NCBI RefSeq assembly: GCF_014203595.1
Contig: NZ_JACHJK010000003.1
Location: forward strand, 186,001-250,000
DNA length: 64,000 nucleotides
Source: Streptomyces echinatus
GTDB lineage: Bacteria; Actinomycetota; Actinomycetes; Streptomycetales; Streptomycetaceae
Direction: 5' to 3'
Of this stretch, positions 17,079-26,201 are shown in pieces (position 1 is the stretch's first letter; each line of letters opens with the position of its first letter). The notes beneath the pieces were generated by a model. It saw only the letters and a program-made list of their open reading frames with translations, ran no database searches and was not told the DNA's origin. A program made the position numbers and the translations under genes.

Positions 17079-18500
17079 ATGCGTGAAGAGACCGACGTCC
17101 TGGTGGTGGGAGGCGGCCCGGCGGGCGCAACCGCCGCGGCCCTCCTGGCCCGCCAGGGCCACCAAGTGCGAGTGCTGGAGCGGCAACGGTTCCCGCGCTA
17201 CCACGTCGGCGAGTCACTCCTGCCCTCCCTGCTGCCCCTGCTGGACGTCCTGGGTGCGCGCGAGACGGTCGAGGCGCACGGGTTCGTCCGCAAGACGGGG
17301 GCCTTCTACGGCTGGGGCGGCCAGGAATGGTCACTGGGCTTCGACGAACCGGGCAGACCGGCGGCCTACAGCTTCCAGGTCATCCGCTCCCAGTTCGACC
17401 ACCTGCTGCTGGAACACGCCCGCGCGCAGGGGGCCGACGTCAGGGAAGAGGCCCGCGCGCAACGGGTCGACTTCGAGGCTGTCGGCGAGAGCGGACCAAC
17501 CGGCCGAGCGGTGGAAGCCACCTGGGCCAGCCGGGACGAGGGCGCGGGGCACATCCGCTTCCGGCACCTCATCGACGCCTCCGGCCGCGCAGGCCTCCTC
17601 GCCACCCGGCACCTGGGCTCAAGGCGCGTCCACGACGCCTTCCGCAACGTCGCCACCTGGAGCTACTGGCGCGGCGCCACACCCCTTGCCGCAGCCCCCA
17701 GCGGCGCGATCGGGGTGTTCTCCCTGCCCAACGACGGATGGCTGTGGGCCATCCCGCTGCACGACAGCACCCTCAGCGTCGGCCTGGTCACCGACAAACG
17801 CTCCTTCGCCCACGCCAGGCAGGCGGCAGGCGGCTCACTGCAGACCGTCTACGACGAAGCGATCGCCCGCTGCTCCCTGCTGGCCGGCCTGCTCACCAGC
17901 GCCCACCAGATAGCGCCGCTGAAGACGGAGAGCGACTACTCCTACGTCAGCGAGACCTTCAGCGGACCGGGCTGGTTCCTCGCCGGCGACGCCGCCTGCT
18001 TCCTCGACCCCCTGCTCTCCACCGGCGTGCACCTGGCCATGTACAGCGGCCTGCTCGCCGCCGCCTCCATCAACAGCATGCTGGTCGGCGACGTCGACGA
18101 GGAAGCCGCTCGCGCCTTCTACCAGCAGGCCTACCAGCACGCCTACGAACGGCTCCTCATCCTGGTCAGCGCGTTCTATCGCATCCACTCCGGCCGCGAC
18201 AGTTACTTCCGCACCGCACAGCAGCTCAGCCACCGCGACCAAACCCCCTTACGCCTGCACGAAAGCTTCCTCAACATCATCACCGGCGCCGAAGACCTCC
18301 ACGACAGCCAGGCCGACGACCCCGTCGACACCTTCCTGCGCACTGTGCGTCAGCCCGTCAACGGCCAGTGCCCGCAGGGACTCGCGGGCCACGGAACGAG
18401 CCACCTTCTCCCCCTGCCGACCACCCCCGCCCACGCCAGTGCCGGCCTCTACCTCAACCTGCAGCCACACCCTCACCTGCGCCCCACCGACCACACCTAA
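17079..18500 (+). CDS. Flavin-dependent halogenase-like monooxygenase
   Basis: ATG 17079 has GAGGAGC six bases upstream, giving 473 residues. An N-terminal FAD-binding motif VLVVGGGPAGATAA is followed by FPRYHVGESLLPS, typical of flavin halogenases. WLWAIP near residue 221 exactly fits the WxWxIP motif used to distinguish halogenases from other flavin monooxygenases, and the second FAD motif is GWFLAGDAACFLDPLLSTGV. It resembles the CmlS-like/alkyl halogenase branch more than tryptophan halogenases (inference from length and spacing). No biosynthetic core enzyme or flavin reductase lies next to it, so the substrate is unknown. A related non-halogenating monooxygenase remains possible. Confidence 0.8.
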   Translation: MREETDVLVVGGGPAGATAAALLARQGHQVRVLERQRFPRYHVGESLLPSLLPLLDVLGARETVEAHGFVRKTGAFYGWGGQEWSLGFDEPGRPAAYSFQVIRSQFDHLLLEHARAQGADVREEARAQRVDFEAVGESGPTGRAVEATWASRDEGAGHIRFRHLIDASGRAGLLATRHLGSRRVHDAFRNVATWSYWRGATPLAAAPSGAIGVFSLPNDGWLWAIPLHDSTLSVGLVTDKRSFAHARQAAGGSLQTVYDEAIARCSLLAGLLTSAHQIAPLKTESDYSYVSETFSGPGWFLAGDAACFLDPLLSTGVHLAMYSGLLAAASINSMLVGDVDEEAARAFYQQAYQHAYERLLILVSAFYRIHSGRDSYFRTAQQLSHRDQTPLRLHESFLNIITGAEDLHDSQADDPVDTFLRTVRQPVNGQCPQGLAGHGTSHLLPLPTTPAHASAGLYLNLQPHPHLRPTDHT

Positions 18501-18575
18501 TCAGGGGACTCAGGCCTCCCCCTTTCGCTGAACGCCCCGGCCCACGGGTCGGGGCGTCGCTGCAGACGGTCCGCC

Positions 18576-19205
18576 GTGCCCGGGGCAGGAGTTGAGCGTT
18601 CGGTCGATGTGGGGACGTCGCCGTGGATCGTGTCGGATGAGCTGTGGGATCGTCTCGAGCCGTTGCTGCCGCAGCGCGAGCGCCGCTTCCGCTACGTGTG
18701 GTCGACTTTTCCCATGTCAGGGCCTCAAAAGGGGGCAGCACACGGGCCCGTCGCCGGTCGACCGGGGCCGGGCCGGATCAAAGCACCACCTGATCACCGA
18801 CGGCCACGGCACCCCGCTCGCCGTCCTACTGACCGGCGGCAACCGCAACGACGTCACCCAGTTGCTGCCCCTGCTCGACGCGATCCCACTGGTCCGCGGC
18901 CGCATCGGCCGTCCCCGCCGCAGACCCGACTCACTGTTCGCCGACCGCGGCTACGACATGACAGCTACCGCGACCAAGACCGCGCCCGAGGCATCGTCCC
19001 GGCGATCGCCCGCCGTGGGGCCCGGCACGGCACTGGCCTGGGCATCCACCGTTGGGTGGTCGAACGGACCTTAACCTGGCTCCACGGCTTCCGCCGCCTG
19101 CGCATCCGCTGGGAACGCAGGGCGACATGCACGAAGCGTTCCTGAAATTCGCCTGCTGCCTGATCACGCACCGACAACTCGCCTCATTGTGTGAGCCGTT
19201 GCAGG
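18576..19205 (+). pseudogene. Degraded IS5-type transposase
   Basis: The frames together spell an IS5-family transposase of the kind common in Streptomyces. They read PWIVSDELWDRLEPLLPQRE (frame of 18576), then KHHLITDGHGTPLAVLLTGG, NRNDVTQLLPLLDAIP and DSLFADRGYD (frame of 18592). The sequence continues HGTGLGIHRWVVERTLTWLH and GFRRLRIRWER (first frame again), and a third frame gives EAFLKFACCLITHRQLASL. At least three frameshifts and a missing segment after the N-terminal motif make it inactive. Terminal inverted repeats were not identified. Confidence 0.82.
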
Positions 19206-19252
19206 ACTGATCTGCGTCCCACGGACACTCTCGGAGGCGCACCGATGTTCGA

Positions 19253-20329
19253 TCAGGCTGGGATATACAGGAACTCGGGCCCGTACGTCTGCCCGCTCCC
19301 GTCCGGCAGCTCGTGCTGCATTAGTGCCCGCGCAGCCAACCCAAGCTTCCGCATCCTTCTTTCAGCCTGGTCGAGGGCGTCGTTCGCTGCCTGTTGATCG
19401 TCCGTCTGCCATGTCCTCTCCAGCCATCCCAGCAGTTCGCTGTAGAGCCGGTTGAATTTTGTAAGGTGGTCCTGCAACTCTGCGCTAGGGCGGTACGCTG
19501 GCTCCTGTGCCCAGCCACCCCTGGGTACGGTCCCCATCCGGAAGGCGTCAGGCATCACGATGGGGTCGCCCTCGTAGGCCCACCCCTCGGGAGCCGTCGG
19601 CACCTCCACCAGCTTCTTGCCCTGCAGAATCTGGCGGAACTCGTAGTAGTGGGCGAGCTCGCCCTCCCTGCCGAAGTAGCGGTTCCTCGGAGAGCTGTGG
19701 CTTCCCTCGCCCTGCTCCATGATGACCTGAATGGCATCGTCCACGGCTTTCGGTGTGGAGAGCCGGACGAGGCTGTTTCCCAGACCGTAATCCTCCTCCA
19801 TGGCCTTCTCGACCTGGCGGTGGCCTTGGATCAGGTCGGCGTTCTGTTTGAACGCTTGCCGGATGGCGCTGTAGAAGGCCCCGATCGACTCGCCAGGCTC
19901 CTCGAATTCGGCGACGGGGTCCTCGGGCCGTTCGATCTGGCAGTACATGTCGAGGGAAGCGCGAGTCAGACCGCTGAGGGACACGCAGATCTGAGGTCGC
20001 ACACCCCCGGGCAGGTGCCCCGGGTACTTGGGAACCAGGTCGGCGTGGTCGATGCGTGGGGATCCGCCAATGGTGGTGAGCATGTTGCATACGAGCCCCA
20101 TGTGCGACATCTCGTCCATGACGATCGCCTTGATGGCGTCGTAGACGGCCTGGTCCCTCGCCGGTTCCTTGATCGACCACAGACCGCACAGATACGGAGG
20201 GAGGGTCGCGAGCTCCAGCATGATCGCCTGCTGCAAGGCATCCTGCAGCCACTTTCCGTTTCGCTGCGGCTCGGGTTGGCCCATCAAGGCGACGATCGCC
20301 TTGCTCTCGTAGGCAAGAGCTTGAGTCAA
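19253..20329 (-). CDS. VioB-like ferritin-fold protein (Ferritin-like domain)
   Basis: The 358-residue protein has the pattern of the ferritin-like domain shared with the N-terminal part of VioB-type iminophenylpyruvate dimer synthases. Candidate metal ligands are the glutamate of AIMLELATLPPYLCGLWSI, an ExxH in VMDEMSHMGL (about residue 93) and an ExxH in EGELAHYYEFRQI. These would bind a di-iron centre or haem-adjacent metal. It is the last of three co-directional genes with a metzincin-like protein and a 170-aa protein. Standalone members of this family are widespread and functionally unassigned; violacein-like chemistry is not implied by anything else in the window. Confidence 0.82.
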   Translation of the reverse strand: MTQALAYESKAIVALMGQPEPQRNGKWLQDALQQAIMLELATLPPYLCGLWSIKEPARDQAVYDAIKAIVMDEMSHMGLVCNMLTTIGGSPRIDHADLVPKYPGHLPGGVRPQICVSLSGLTRASLDMYCQIERPEDPVAEFEEPGESIGAFYSAIRQAFKQNADLIQGHRQVEKAMEEDYGLGNSLVRLSTPKAVDDAIQVIMEQGEGSHSSPRNRYFGREGELAHYYEFRQILQGKKLVEVPTAPEGWAYEGDPIVMPDAFRMGTVPRGGWAQEPAYRPSAELQDHLTKFNRLYSELLGWLERTWQTDDQQAANDALDQAERRMRKLGLAARALMQHELPDGSGQTYGPEFLYIPA

Positions 20330-20374
20330 GGGACGTTCCTTCCCATCGCGGTCGCATCGCAGTGGATGGTTGCT

Positions 20375-20887
20375 TCAGTGCAGTTGCTGGACGCCCGTCG
20401 CGTCACGGACGAAGACAGAGCGGGTATCCGAGGCTTGGTAGCGCTCCTTGAGAGTGAACGCAGCCGGCGTACCGGCCACCGGGGCGTCCGGCTGTTCCAC
20501 GTACAGGGCATAGGTCTTCGCCGTGTCCGTCTCGCTGTCGAGCTGCAGCCAGCCTCGGCAGCCCGCAGAAGGAAAGGTGCCGGTTGCTGTGATGGTCACT
20601 GCGCTGGCCGTCTGGTTGAACGTGTACGTCGCCGTGCCGAGTTCGAGCCGCTTGCGGGCACCGTCCTTCCAGCGTCTGAAGAGCTCGATCCATTCCTCTG
20701 GCCACGGTCCGCCGTGGGTGGCCGGTGGCATGACCGGTGGAATGCCGTTCTTCAGGCGGTCGAGGATGTCGTCGGCCTGGGCGACGACGGTCTCGTAGTC
20801 CCAGAGGTCGAGATCAGAAATCATGTGGGCGCGGTCGGTAGCGCGGAACATAGGCCGGATGTGTAGCTCGAAGACGGGTGTGCGCAC
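20375..20887 (-). CDS. 170-residue protein with FRxxDR/DLWDY domain, unknown
   Basis: The N-terminal half (HIRPMFRATDRAHM, DLDLWDYETVVAQADDILDR, GGPWPEEWIELFRRWKDGA) matches, as far as I remember, a short domain common in bacteria next to ferritin-like, tyrosinase-like or cytochrome-like proteins. It carries no haem CxxCH. The C-terminal half (about residues 85-165) looks like a beta-rich domain (TYTFNQTASAVTITATGTFP). The gap to the ferritin-like gene is 45 bases, so the two are probably co-transcribed. Function unknown. Confidence 0.65.
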   Translation of the reverse strand: MRTPVFELHIRPMFRATDRAHMISDLDLWDYETVVAQADDILDRLKNGIPPVMPPATHGGPWPEEWIELFRRWKDGARKRLELGTATYTFNQTASAVTITATGTFPSAGCRGWLQLDSETDTAKTYALYVEQPDAPVAGTPAAFTLKERYQASDTRSVFVRDATGVQQLH

Positions 20888-21134
20888 GCTAGCCGTACCT
20901 CCATCAGGATGTCCTTCACCGCTTCCTCCGTTTCTCGGCCGAAGGTAGGAGAGTCGGGTGGCGTATGCGAGCCATCAGCCCGAACGTGGGCGCGCCGCCA
21001 GTCCGAGCAGGAAGGCGTTTCGGCCCCACCGCAACCTCAAGGCTTCTTGCACTCTCCTTCTCCGTGAGATGACAAGAATTGAAGGCCTGAAAGACTGTCG
21101 GCGTCGTAGTCCTGACCCTCGCGCAGGCGGCTGC

Positions 21135-23591
21135 CTACTTGCCACCCGCGAGCTGCTGCTCCAGCTTGCGGACCCGTTTCACCACGTCGGGCTTGACCCG
21201 GCGGCTCTCCAGGGTCCGCGCGAGACCGCTCACCAGCTCCGCGGCGGGCTGGCCCTTACCCTGTTGGTCGAGCGACTTTGCGATGTGCTCGACATTGCAG
21301 GTCAGACGGATGTGGCCGAACGTCTCGGCGGCGGCGTTCAAGTCTTGGTATGCCTGCTTGGTGCGCTGCCAACCCGATTCGGGGTCGGAGGTCGTGAGTT
21401 CCAGGCGCGGACCCGTATCGTCGCCACCGCCCTGCATGACCTTGCCCGGGACGGTCTCCGTGAGCGCCAGGCAAGCGGCAGCATGCTTGGCGACGGCCTC
21501 GTCGGGAATCCGGTCCACGACCTCGCGCAGCACGTCGTTGGCTCCGTGCAGCACCCGGCTTCCGCCCAGCGCCAGCACGCGTCCCACAGTGTCCGTGCAG
21601 ACGTCGTCCGCCAGCCGCTCCTGCTCACGGCTGGCCGGGCGCTCCACCCGGAGCACAAGCGGCGCGGCCATGACCTGTCCGGCCGAGGCAGCGGCGACAG
21701 AGGCCGCTGCGCCGCCGACGGCGGTGCGGAGCGCTGCGTACACGCGGTACGTGCCGGGTTCGGCGATCTGCCAGCCGCCGAGTCCGGAGCTGAGCACGAT
21801 CTGCCCGTAGAGTGCCTCGCCGGGCTGTAGCACGATGGGTTCCGGGCGCATGCAGTACTTCATGTACGGCCGGTGCAGCCGGGCCTCGGTCTTCCCCGCG
21901 CGCTGGATGACGATGCCGAGGTCGTCGCCCATCAGCTTGTTGCGGTCGACCATCAGCTGGTCGGTGGACGTGTTGGCGAGCTTCAGCTCCCCGATCACCG
22001 GTTCGAGCATGCCGTAGCGGTACGCACCCTCGTGGTCGAGGTTGCGGTGGACGCGGAGCGAGAGCGTCAGGGGGCTGGGGGCGGAGCACTGGCGGACCTG
22101 CTCGAAGGCGTGGTGGTCGAACCAGGGGATGTTGCCCATCTCCACGAACCGCTCGGGTGCGTGCCGCAGGAAGCGCAGCTCGCTCTCCGAGAAGAAGTAC
22201 TGGAAGTCGCGGAAGAACGCCTGTTCCCCACCGTTGACCAGGAACGGGTAGTTCATGAAGCTCCGGGACTCGGGCTCGTCGACGAGCGGGACCCACGGAG
22301 TCTGCTGCGACTTGTCCCAGGCGTGTGCGAGGTTGAAGCAGTGCCCGATCTCGTGCACGGCCGTCCAGAAGCGCATCCGGCGGGCGAAAGCGTCCGGCGC
22401 GGGGTCGTTCGGCGGACGTCTGGAGATGAACGAGTCGGAGAAGATCGCGCAGCCCTGCCGCTGGGCGGTGCCGATGCTGTCGAACATGATGCCGCCGAGG
22501 CCGTCGGGCGAGAAATGTTCGCCGCCCTCGTGCAGGCCCGCGAACAGGGTCCACACCTGCCACTGGGCGACGCCCTGCCCACCAGGCCCCGGCTTCCACT
22601 CGGACCAGTACTGCTGCATCGCATCGTGCATCTCGATGTCGGACCACTTGTCGTCGACGGAGGCCGAGCGTGGGATCACGTTGCTGCCGCGGGTGCGGGT
22701 GACCTTGATCCCCTGGCGGGCGTAGGCGTCCTCCACCGTGAGAGTGATGTCGGGGAGGCCCGCGGGGCGTACCGGGTGGTCATGCAACGCGTACGCATCC
22801 GTCTGCTCAGCTCCCTCGACGCGGTCGAACTCGATCCCGACCTCGAGGAACGCCGACCGCGCGAAGGTGTAGCCGAGGACCAGGTCTGCCGCGCCAGGGC
22901 GGCTGAAGGTCACCCGCGCGGCGAGCGGCTGCAGCGGTGGGCGGCCCGTGAGCTGCACACGGATCGAGGTGGCGGGGCGCAGGGAGGCGTTGCCGTCGCG
23001 ATAGCTGATCGGGCCGATGTACGAGTCGTCCGGCTGCTTGGTCACCTTGGCGACCCAGGTGAGACCGCCGGTGACGAGCTGCCAGATACGCCCCGAGACA
23101 GTCATCGTGGGGGCCGACCCGTCCACGTCCACGCGGAGTTCCTCGAACAGGCCGATGGCGGCGCCCGGCAGGATCGTCTCCGCCGGCGGCCGTACGGTCT
23201 GGGGCTGCTCGACCCCGATCGAGTTCCCTTCGGGAAGGGCCCCCGCCGGCATCGCCGAACCGGTCAGACCCACCTTCGTCGCGACCATGCCGGGCATCGT
23301 CAGTACGCTCTGCAGGACCTGCCCGCCGTTGTGGTCGGGGGTGGGGACGACGGGCAGGTCGGTGCGGACGTACACGCCGCTGCGCTGGGCCAGGAGGGCC
23401 GCGGCGGGCGCTGCTGGCTGAGCGCCGACCGCCGTGTCCCAGCCCCGGCGGTCCTGGACGCCCTCGGTGTGCGCGCCCGAGCTGTACCCGGCTCGTTCCC
23501 GGCCGTCACACGCACGGCGGGATATCTCCTCAACGACGGCGCGGACGAGCTCGTCGAGCCCACTCGGCGGGCGGTGCTTCTCTGTGGTCAT
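21135..23591 (-). CDS. Large metzincin-like metalloprotease
   Basis: This 818-residue protein carries HEIGHCFNLAH at residues 413-423 (HExxHxxxxxH; the usual Gly at the eighth position is Asn) and a likely Met-turn at SRSFMNYPF about 35 residues later. Both are zinc-metzincin hallmarks. The regions before it are beta-rich (possible sugar- or calcium-binding modules). The C-terminal third is beta-rich and then alpha-helical (RRVKPDVVKRVRKLEQQLAG at the end). No signal peptide is visible at the N-terminus, which begins with a polar MTTEKHRPPSGLDELVRAVV. It precedes the 170-aa and ferritin-like genes on the same strand (gap 247 bases). Substrate unknown. Confidence 0.78.
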   Translation of the reverse strand: MTTEKHRPPSGLDELVRAVVEEISRRACDGRERAGYSSGAHTEGVQDRRGWDTAVGAQPAAPAAALLAQRSGVYVRTDLPVVPTPDHNGGQVLQSVLTMPGMVATKVGLTGSAMPAGALPEGNSIGVEQPQTVRPPAETILPGAAIGLFEELRVDVDGSAPTMTVSGRIWQLVTGGLTWVAKVTKQPDDSYIGPISYRDGNASLRPATSIRVQLTGRPPLQPLAARVTFSRPGAADLVLGYTFARSAFLEVGIEFDRVEGAEQTDAYALHDHPVRPAGLPDITLTVEDAYARQGIKVTRTRGSNVIPRSASVDDKWSDIEMHDAMQQYWSEWKPGPGGQGVAQWQVWTLFAGLHEGGEHFSPDGLGGIMFDSIGTAQRQGCAIFSDSFISRRPPNDPAPDAFARRMRFWTAVHEIGHCFNLAHAWDKSQQTPWVPLVDEPESRSFMNYPFLVNGGEQAFFRDFQYFFSESELRFLRHAPERFVEMGNIPWFDHHAFEQVRQCSAPSPLTLSLRVHRNLDHEGAYRYGMLEPVIGELKLANTSTDQLMVDRNKLMGDDLGIVIQRAGKTEARLHRPYMKYCMRPEPIVLQPGEALYGQIVLSSGLGGWQIAEPGTYRVYAALRTAVGGAAASVAAASAGQVMAAPLVLRVERPASREQERLADDVCTDTVGRVLALGGSRVLHGANDVLREVVDRIPDEAVAKHAAACLALTETVPGKVMQGGGDDTGPRLELTTSDPESGWQRTKQAYQDLNAAAETFGHIRLTCNVEHIAKSLDQQGKGQPAAELVSGLARTLESRRVKPDVVKRVRKLEQQLAGGK

Positions 23592-24068
23592 GCTGGCCTC
23601 TCCTCAGCCCGGGTTCCGTGGCCCCGGCGTGGTGGTGCAGCGGAAGGGGTGGGTGTCTGGCCGGTTCGAAGCGCCTGGCGCGCGGCCTGCGGGCAGCTGG
23701 TCTGCCGACATGCCTGCCGCATCAGGACAGGGTGCTGTAACGGACGGGATGCCTGAGCGCGATGCGGACGGCTGCCGAACCGGCCCGGAGCCTGCACCCC
23801 GTCCGGTCTCGCCGCCGAGCGCACACACCCCTTTCGCCGGACCCTTCAAATGGAAATCCGACCACCCAGGGGGCGCAATTCGAACGCGTCCGATCGAGCC
23901 CGTCCGTGGAGCGCCTCGCCCAGCGGACGTGCCGGTCACACGTAGCCGGGGAGGTGTCCGTTCGCGCGGACGGTGAGTCCGTCGTCGGCATGGAGGTTGG
24001 TACTGCTTGTGGCGCATCACGAACGTGGCGATGCCGACCGTGTTCAAACACGGCTGGCCGGTATGGGG
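23592..24068. other. Intergenic stretch with no supported gene
   Basis: This is the upstream region of the metzincin gene. Frames on both strands are low-complexity and lack motifs. Confidence 0.5.
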
Positions 24069-24390
24069 TCACAAGGAGTCAAGGAAGCTGCTGACCACAG
24101 CGGCGAAGCCGACCGGGTCCGTTTCGTGGACGGCGTGGCCGGTCGGCCGCTCGATGAGCTGTGTGTGGGGGCGTCGTGCCGCCATGGCTTTGGCGTGCGG
24201 GATGCTGAGAGCCGAGCTGCGGCTGCCGCGGACAAGCAGGGCAGGGCAATCGCTGGCGAGCCAGTCGGTCCAGTAGCTGCCGTTGAGCTGCTGCTGTGAG
24301 GTGATCATGTCCTGCGGACTGAAGGTCAGTCCCCACCCGTCGGGGTATTCGCAGATGGAGTCGGTGAGGTAGTTCGCTGACGCCCCGAGC
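24069..24390 (-). pseudogene. Alpha/beta hydrolase, C-terminal fragment
   Basis: The frame reads YLTDSICEYPDGWGLTFSPQ, then YWTDWLASDCPALLVRGSRS, and ends IERPTGHAVHETDPVGFAAV. This is the last third of an alpha/beta hydrolase including the catalytic His (TGHAVHETDP). Upstream of about 24390 it runs straight into a DUF6262-like remnant in another frame, so the nucleophile-bearing N-terminal part is gone. Confidence 0.72.
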
Positions 24391-24399
24391 CCCTCCAGA

Positions 24400-24693
24400 A
24401 GCCCGGCTCGTGCTCCAGCAGCCTGGCGTGCTTGGCCTTGAGCTGTTCGAGTTCGCTGAGGCGTTTGGCGAAGGCTCGCGGCGTGGCCGCCGCAGTCCTC
24501 ACTCGTGCCTCGAAGAGATCTTTGAGGTCGAGGTGCTGGTGGGTGAGGTGCCAGCGTTTGACACCGGCCTCGACCGCCAGCTGGGAGACCCTGAGGCGCC
24601 CGCTGGACCGCAGGGGGCGCCGGCGAGAGGGCGATCCATCGCCGCGATGATCGCCTGGCGGATGGGGTCAACGGCGGCCGGGGTTGCTGTCAC
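24400..24693 (-). pseudogene. DUF6262 (TnpC-like) recombinase accessory remnant
   Basis: GTG 24693 starts a product beginning MTATPAAVDPIRQAIIAAMD, as in the DUF6262 proteins that accompany paired tyrosine recombinases (Tn554 TnpC-like) in Streptomyces. After residue ~30 the frame shifts, and the neighbouring frame continues VSQLAVEAGVKRWHLTHQHL, DLKDLFEARVRTAAATPRAF and LKAKHARLLEHEPGF. It is then cut by the hydrolase fragment. The gene is frameshifted and 3'-truncated, so inactive. Confidence 0.7.
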
Positions 24694-24713
24694 TGCTTCA
24701 GATCCTGTTCGTG

Positions 24714-24866
24714 CTAGCTGACGATGTGGTCCAGTCGTTGTAGTTCGTGCAGGTCGCGAGCATGACGAATGGGTGGTGCGAGCGGATCAGCGGTGATGTC
24801 GGCGAGTTCATCGCGGCGGGTCCGGATCCACTGAACGTCGCGATCGGTGCGGGCGAGTTGCGGCAT
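24714..24866 (-). CDS. Small hypothetical protein
   Basis: A 50-residue frame starting MPQLARTDRDVQWIRTRRDE and continuing DELADITADP ... IRHARDLHELQRLDHIVS has protein-like amphipathic composition unlike background frames. It lies directly downstream of a frameshifted gene on the same strand and upstream of the DUF6262 remnant, so it probably belongs to the same mobile remnant. Its function is unknown and it may itself be a fragment. Confidence 0.35.
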   Translation of the reverse strand: MPQLARTDRDVQWIRTRRDELADITADPLAPPIRHARDLHELQRLDHIVS

Positions 24867-24894
24867 CGCGGCCGGCAGTCGTTGATGTCCGGTG

Positions 24895-25295
24895 TCATGA
24901 GGGGGTCGTCGGTGGTTCCGCGGAGCTGGCATGCGGCCTGGGCGGGTCGAGGACGCAGGTCATGCTGTCGCCGTGGAAGATCTGCAGCAGGAGATTGCCG
25001 AGAAGATCGCGGGCCTGGTGTTCGCTGGTCAGGACGTGTCCGGCGAACTGGCGGCTGGCCGCGTTCACGCGCTGGCGGTAGGAGCCGGCGGCGGGGCCGC
25101 TGACGTGCTCGCCGTTGCGGAGGGCTTATTCGTCTGCGGCCAGGATCTCGACGCGATAGAGCCAGTCCTCGAAGGCGTATACGTCGGGGAAGCCGGATTC
25201 GTAGGTGCCTAATGGCGGAGTCGGGTATTGGAACTCGAACTCTCGGAATGCCTCTGCCTGAAAGGGGCGTAGGCCCCAGAAGAGGCAGGGACGGA
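24895..25295 (-). pseudogene. Frameshifted hypothetical gene of mobile remnant
   Basis: Two adjacent frames read as one protein. The first is RPCLFWGLRPFQAEAFREFE, then YPTPPLGTYESGFPDVYAFE and DWLYRVEILAADE, which meets a stop near 25110. The second continues RNGEHVSGPAAGSYRQRVNA, ASRQFAGHVLTSEHQARDLL and LLQIFHGDSMTCVLDP to a stop at 24895. No start codon is evident before the first part. I do not recognise the family. A single indel near 25110 explains the break. Confidence 0.5.
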
Positions 25296-25323
25296 TCGGG
25301 CCTCACGGCCTACGATGCGGCCC

Positions 25324-25725
25324 ATGACGATCGCGTATGAGTGGCGCCGTGACTTCGGCAGTGCCGCCGTCAACGCGCTCCACGCGGATGCGTTCGGTCA
25401 CGTTCAGGGGAACACCGATTGGCGGACACGAGTGCACCGTCACAGCCTCGGCTAAGCCTGCGCTCGGAAAGACGACAGGCTCGTCGGGTTTGTCAACGTC
25501 GCCTGGGACGGTGGCGTCCATGCCTTCGTTCTCGACACGGTGGTCGCCGCCCAGGACATGCGCAAGACCGGTGTGGGGACCGAACTCGTGGCGACCGCGG
25601 CGCGAGGCGCCCGCGCCGCGAACTGCGAATGGCTCCATGTCGACTTTGAAGAGCATCTGCGTCCTTTCTACTTCGACGCGTGCGGCTTCAGGCCGACGGA
25701 CGCGGGGCTCATCGCCCTGCGCTAG
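25324..25725 (+). pseudogene. GNAT acetyltransferase interrupted by one in-frame TAA
   Basis: From ATG 25324 the frame encodes MTIAYEWRRDFGSAAVNALH ... VHRHSLG, then TAA at 25453. The same frame continues ACARKDDRLVGFVNVAWDGG, VLDTVVAAQDMRKTGVGTEL, HVDFEEHLRPFYFDACGF and PTDAGLIALR to the normal stop. These are the parts of a complete GNAT fold. The expected residues at the break are probably Trp-Val, so at least two base changes separate it from an intact gene. A shorter active protein from a downstream start is unlikely. Confidence 0.7.
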
Positions 25726-25726
25726 A

Positions 25727-26141
25727 TCACGTTTGCTCCGCAGTCGTCCGGCGGCTGATCTCGGCCGCGTAGGCAGCCCGGTTACCGGCAGAGGCTCGCT
25801 GCCATTTGACGGCGACGGTGATGTCGATGCCGAGGTTGCGGGCGAGGACTGCGGCGGGCAGCTCGTTGGAGAGCTGGAACAGAGCGGTTGAGCGGGTCTG
25901 TGCGAGGCGGATGCCGAGTTTGCGGAGGCGTTCGCCCATGGCCCAGACGCTGATCGGGCGGCCGGGCTGGCCGCCAGGGAAGAGCCAGGGGGAGTCGGTT
26001 CGGGCGAGGACGGCATGGCTGCGGCGAACCGCGACCTGTTGAAGGGCCAGGTCAGCGACAGGCTCGGGCAGGTCGACCGGAACATCGCCGAGGTGGATGC
26101 GGACCGCTCCGCCTGTCTCCTCGATGTGGTCGACGGTCGGT
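25727..26141 (-). pseudogene. Tyrosine recombinase C-terminal fragment
   Basis: The frame reads RIHLGDVPVDLPEPVADLAL, then SPWLFPGGQPGRPISVWAMG, ERLRKLGIRLAQTRSTALFQ and LSNELPAAVLARNLGIDITV to the stop. This is the C-terminal catalytic region of the recombinase type that travels with DUF6262 proteins. A TGA in frame just upstream of about 26141 and the missing N-terminal two thirds mark it as a truncated copy. It belongs with the DUF6262 remnant 1 kb away. Confidence 0.68.
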
Positions 26142-26201
26142 CAGGAGATCGCCGCGGGCCACTGGGCGGGCGAGGGAAGGGGATGCGTAGGGAATCTTCC
26201 G

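Noticed and set aside
19253-20329. Violacein-type biosynthetic cluster
   Set aside because: The VioB-like domain is alone; no VioA, VioE, VioD or VioC-like gene is present.
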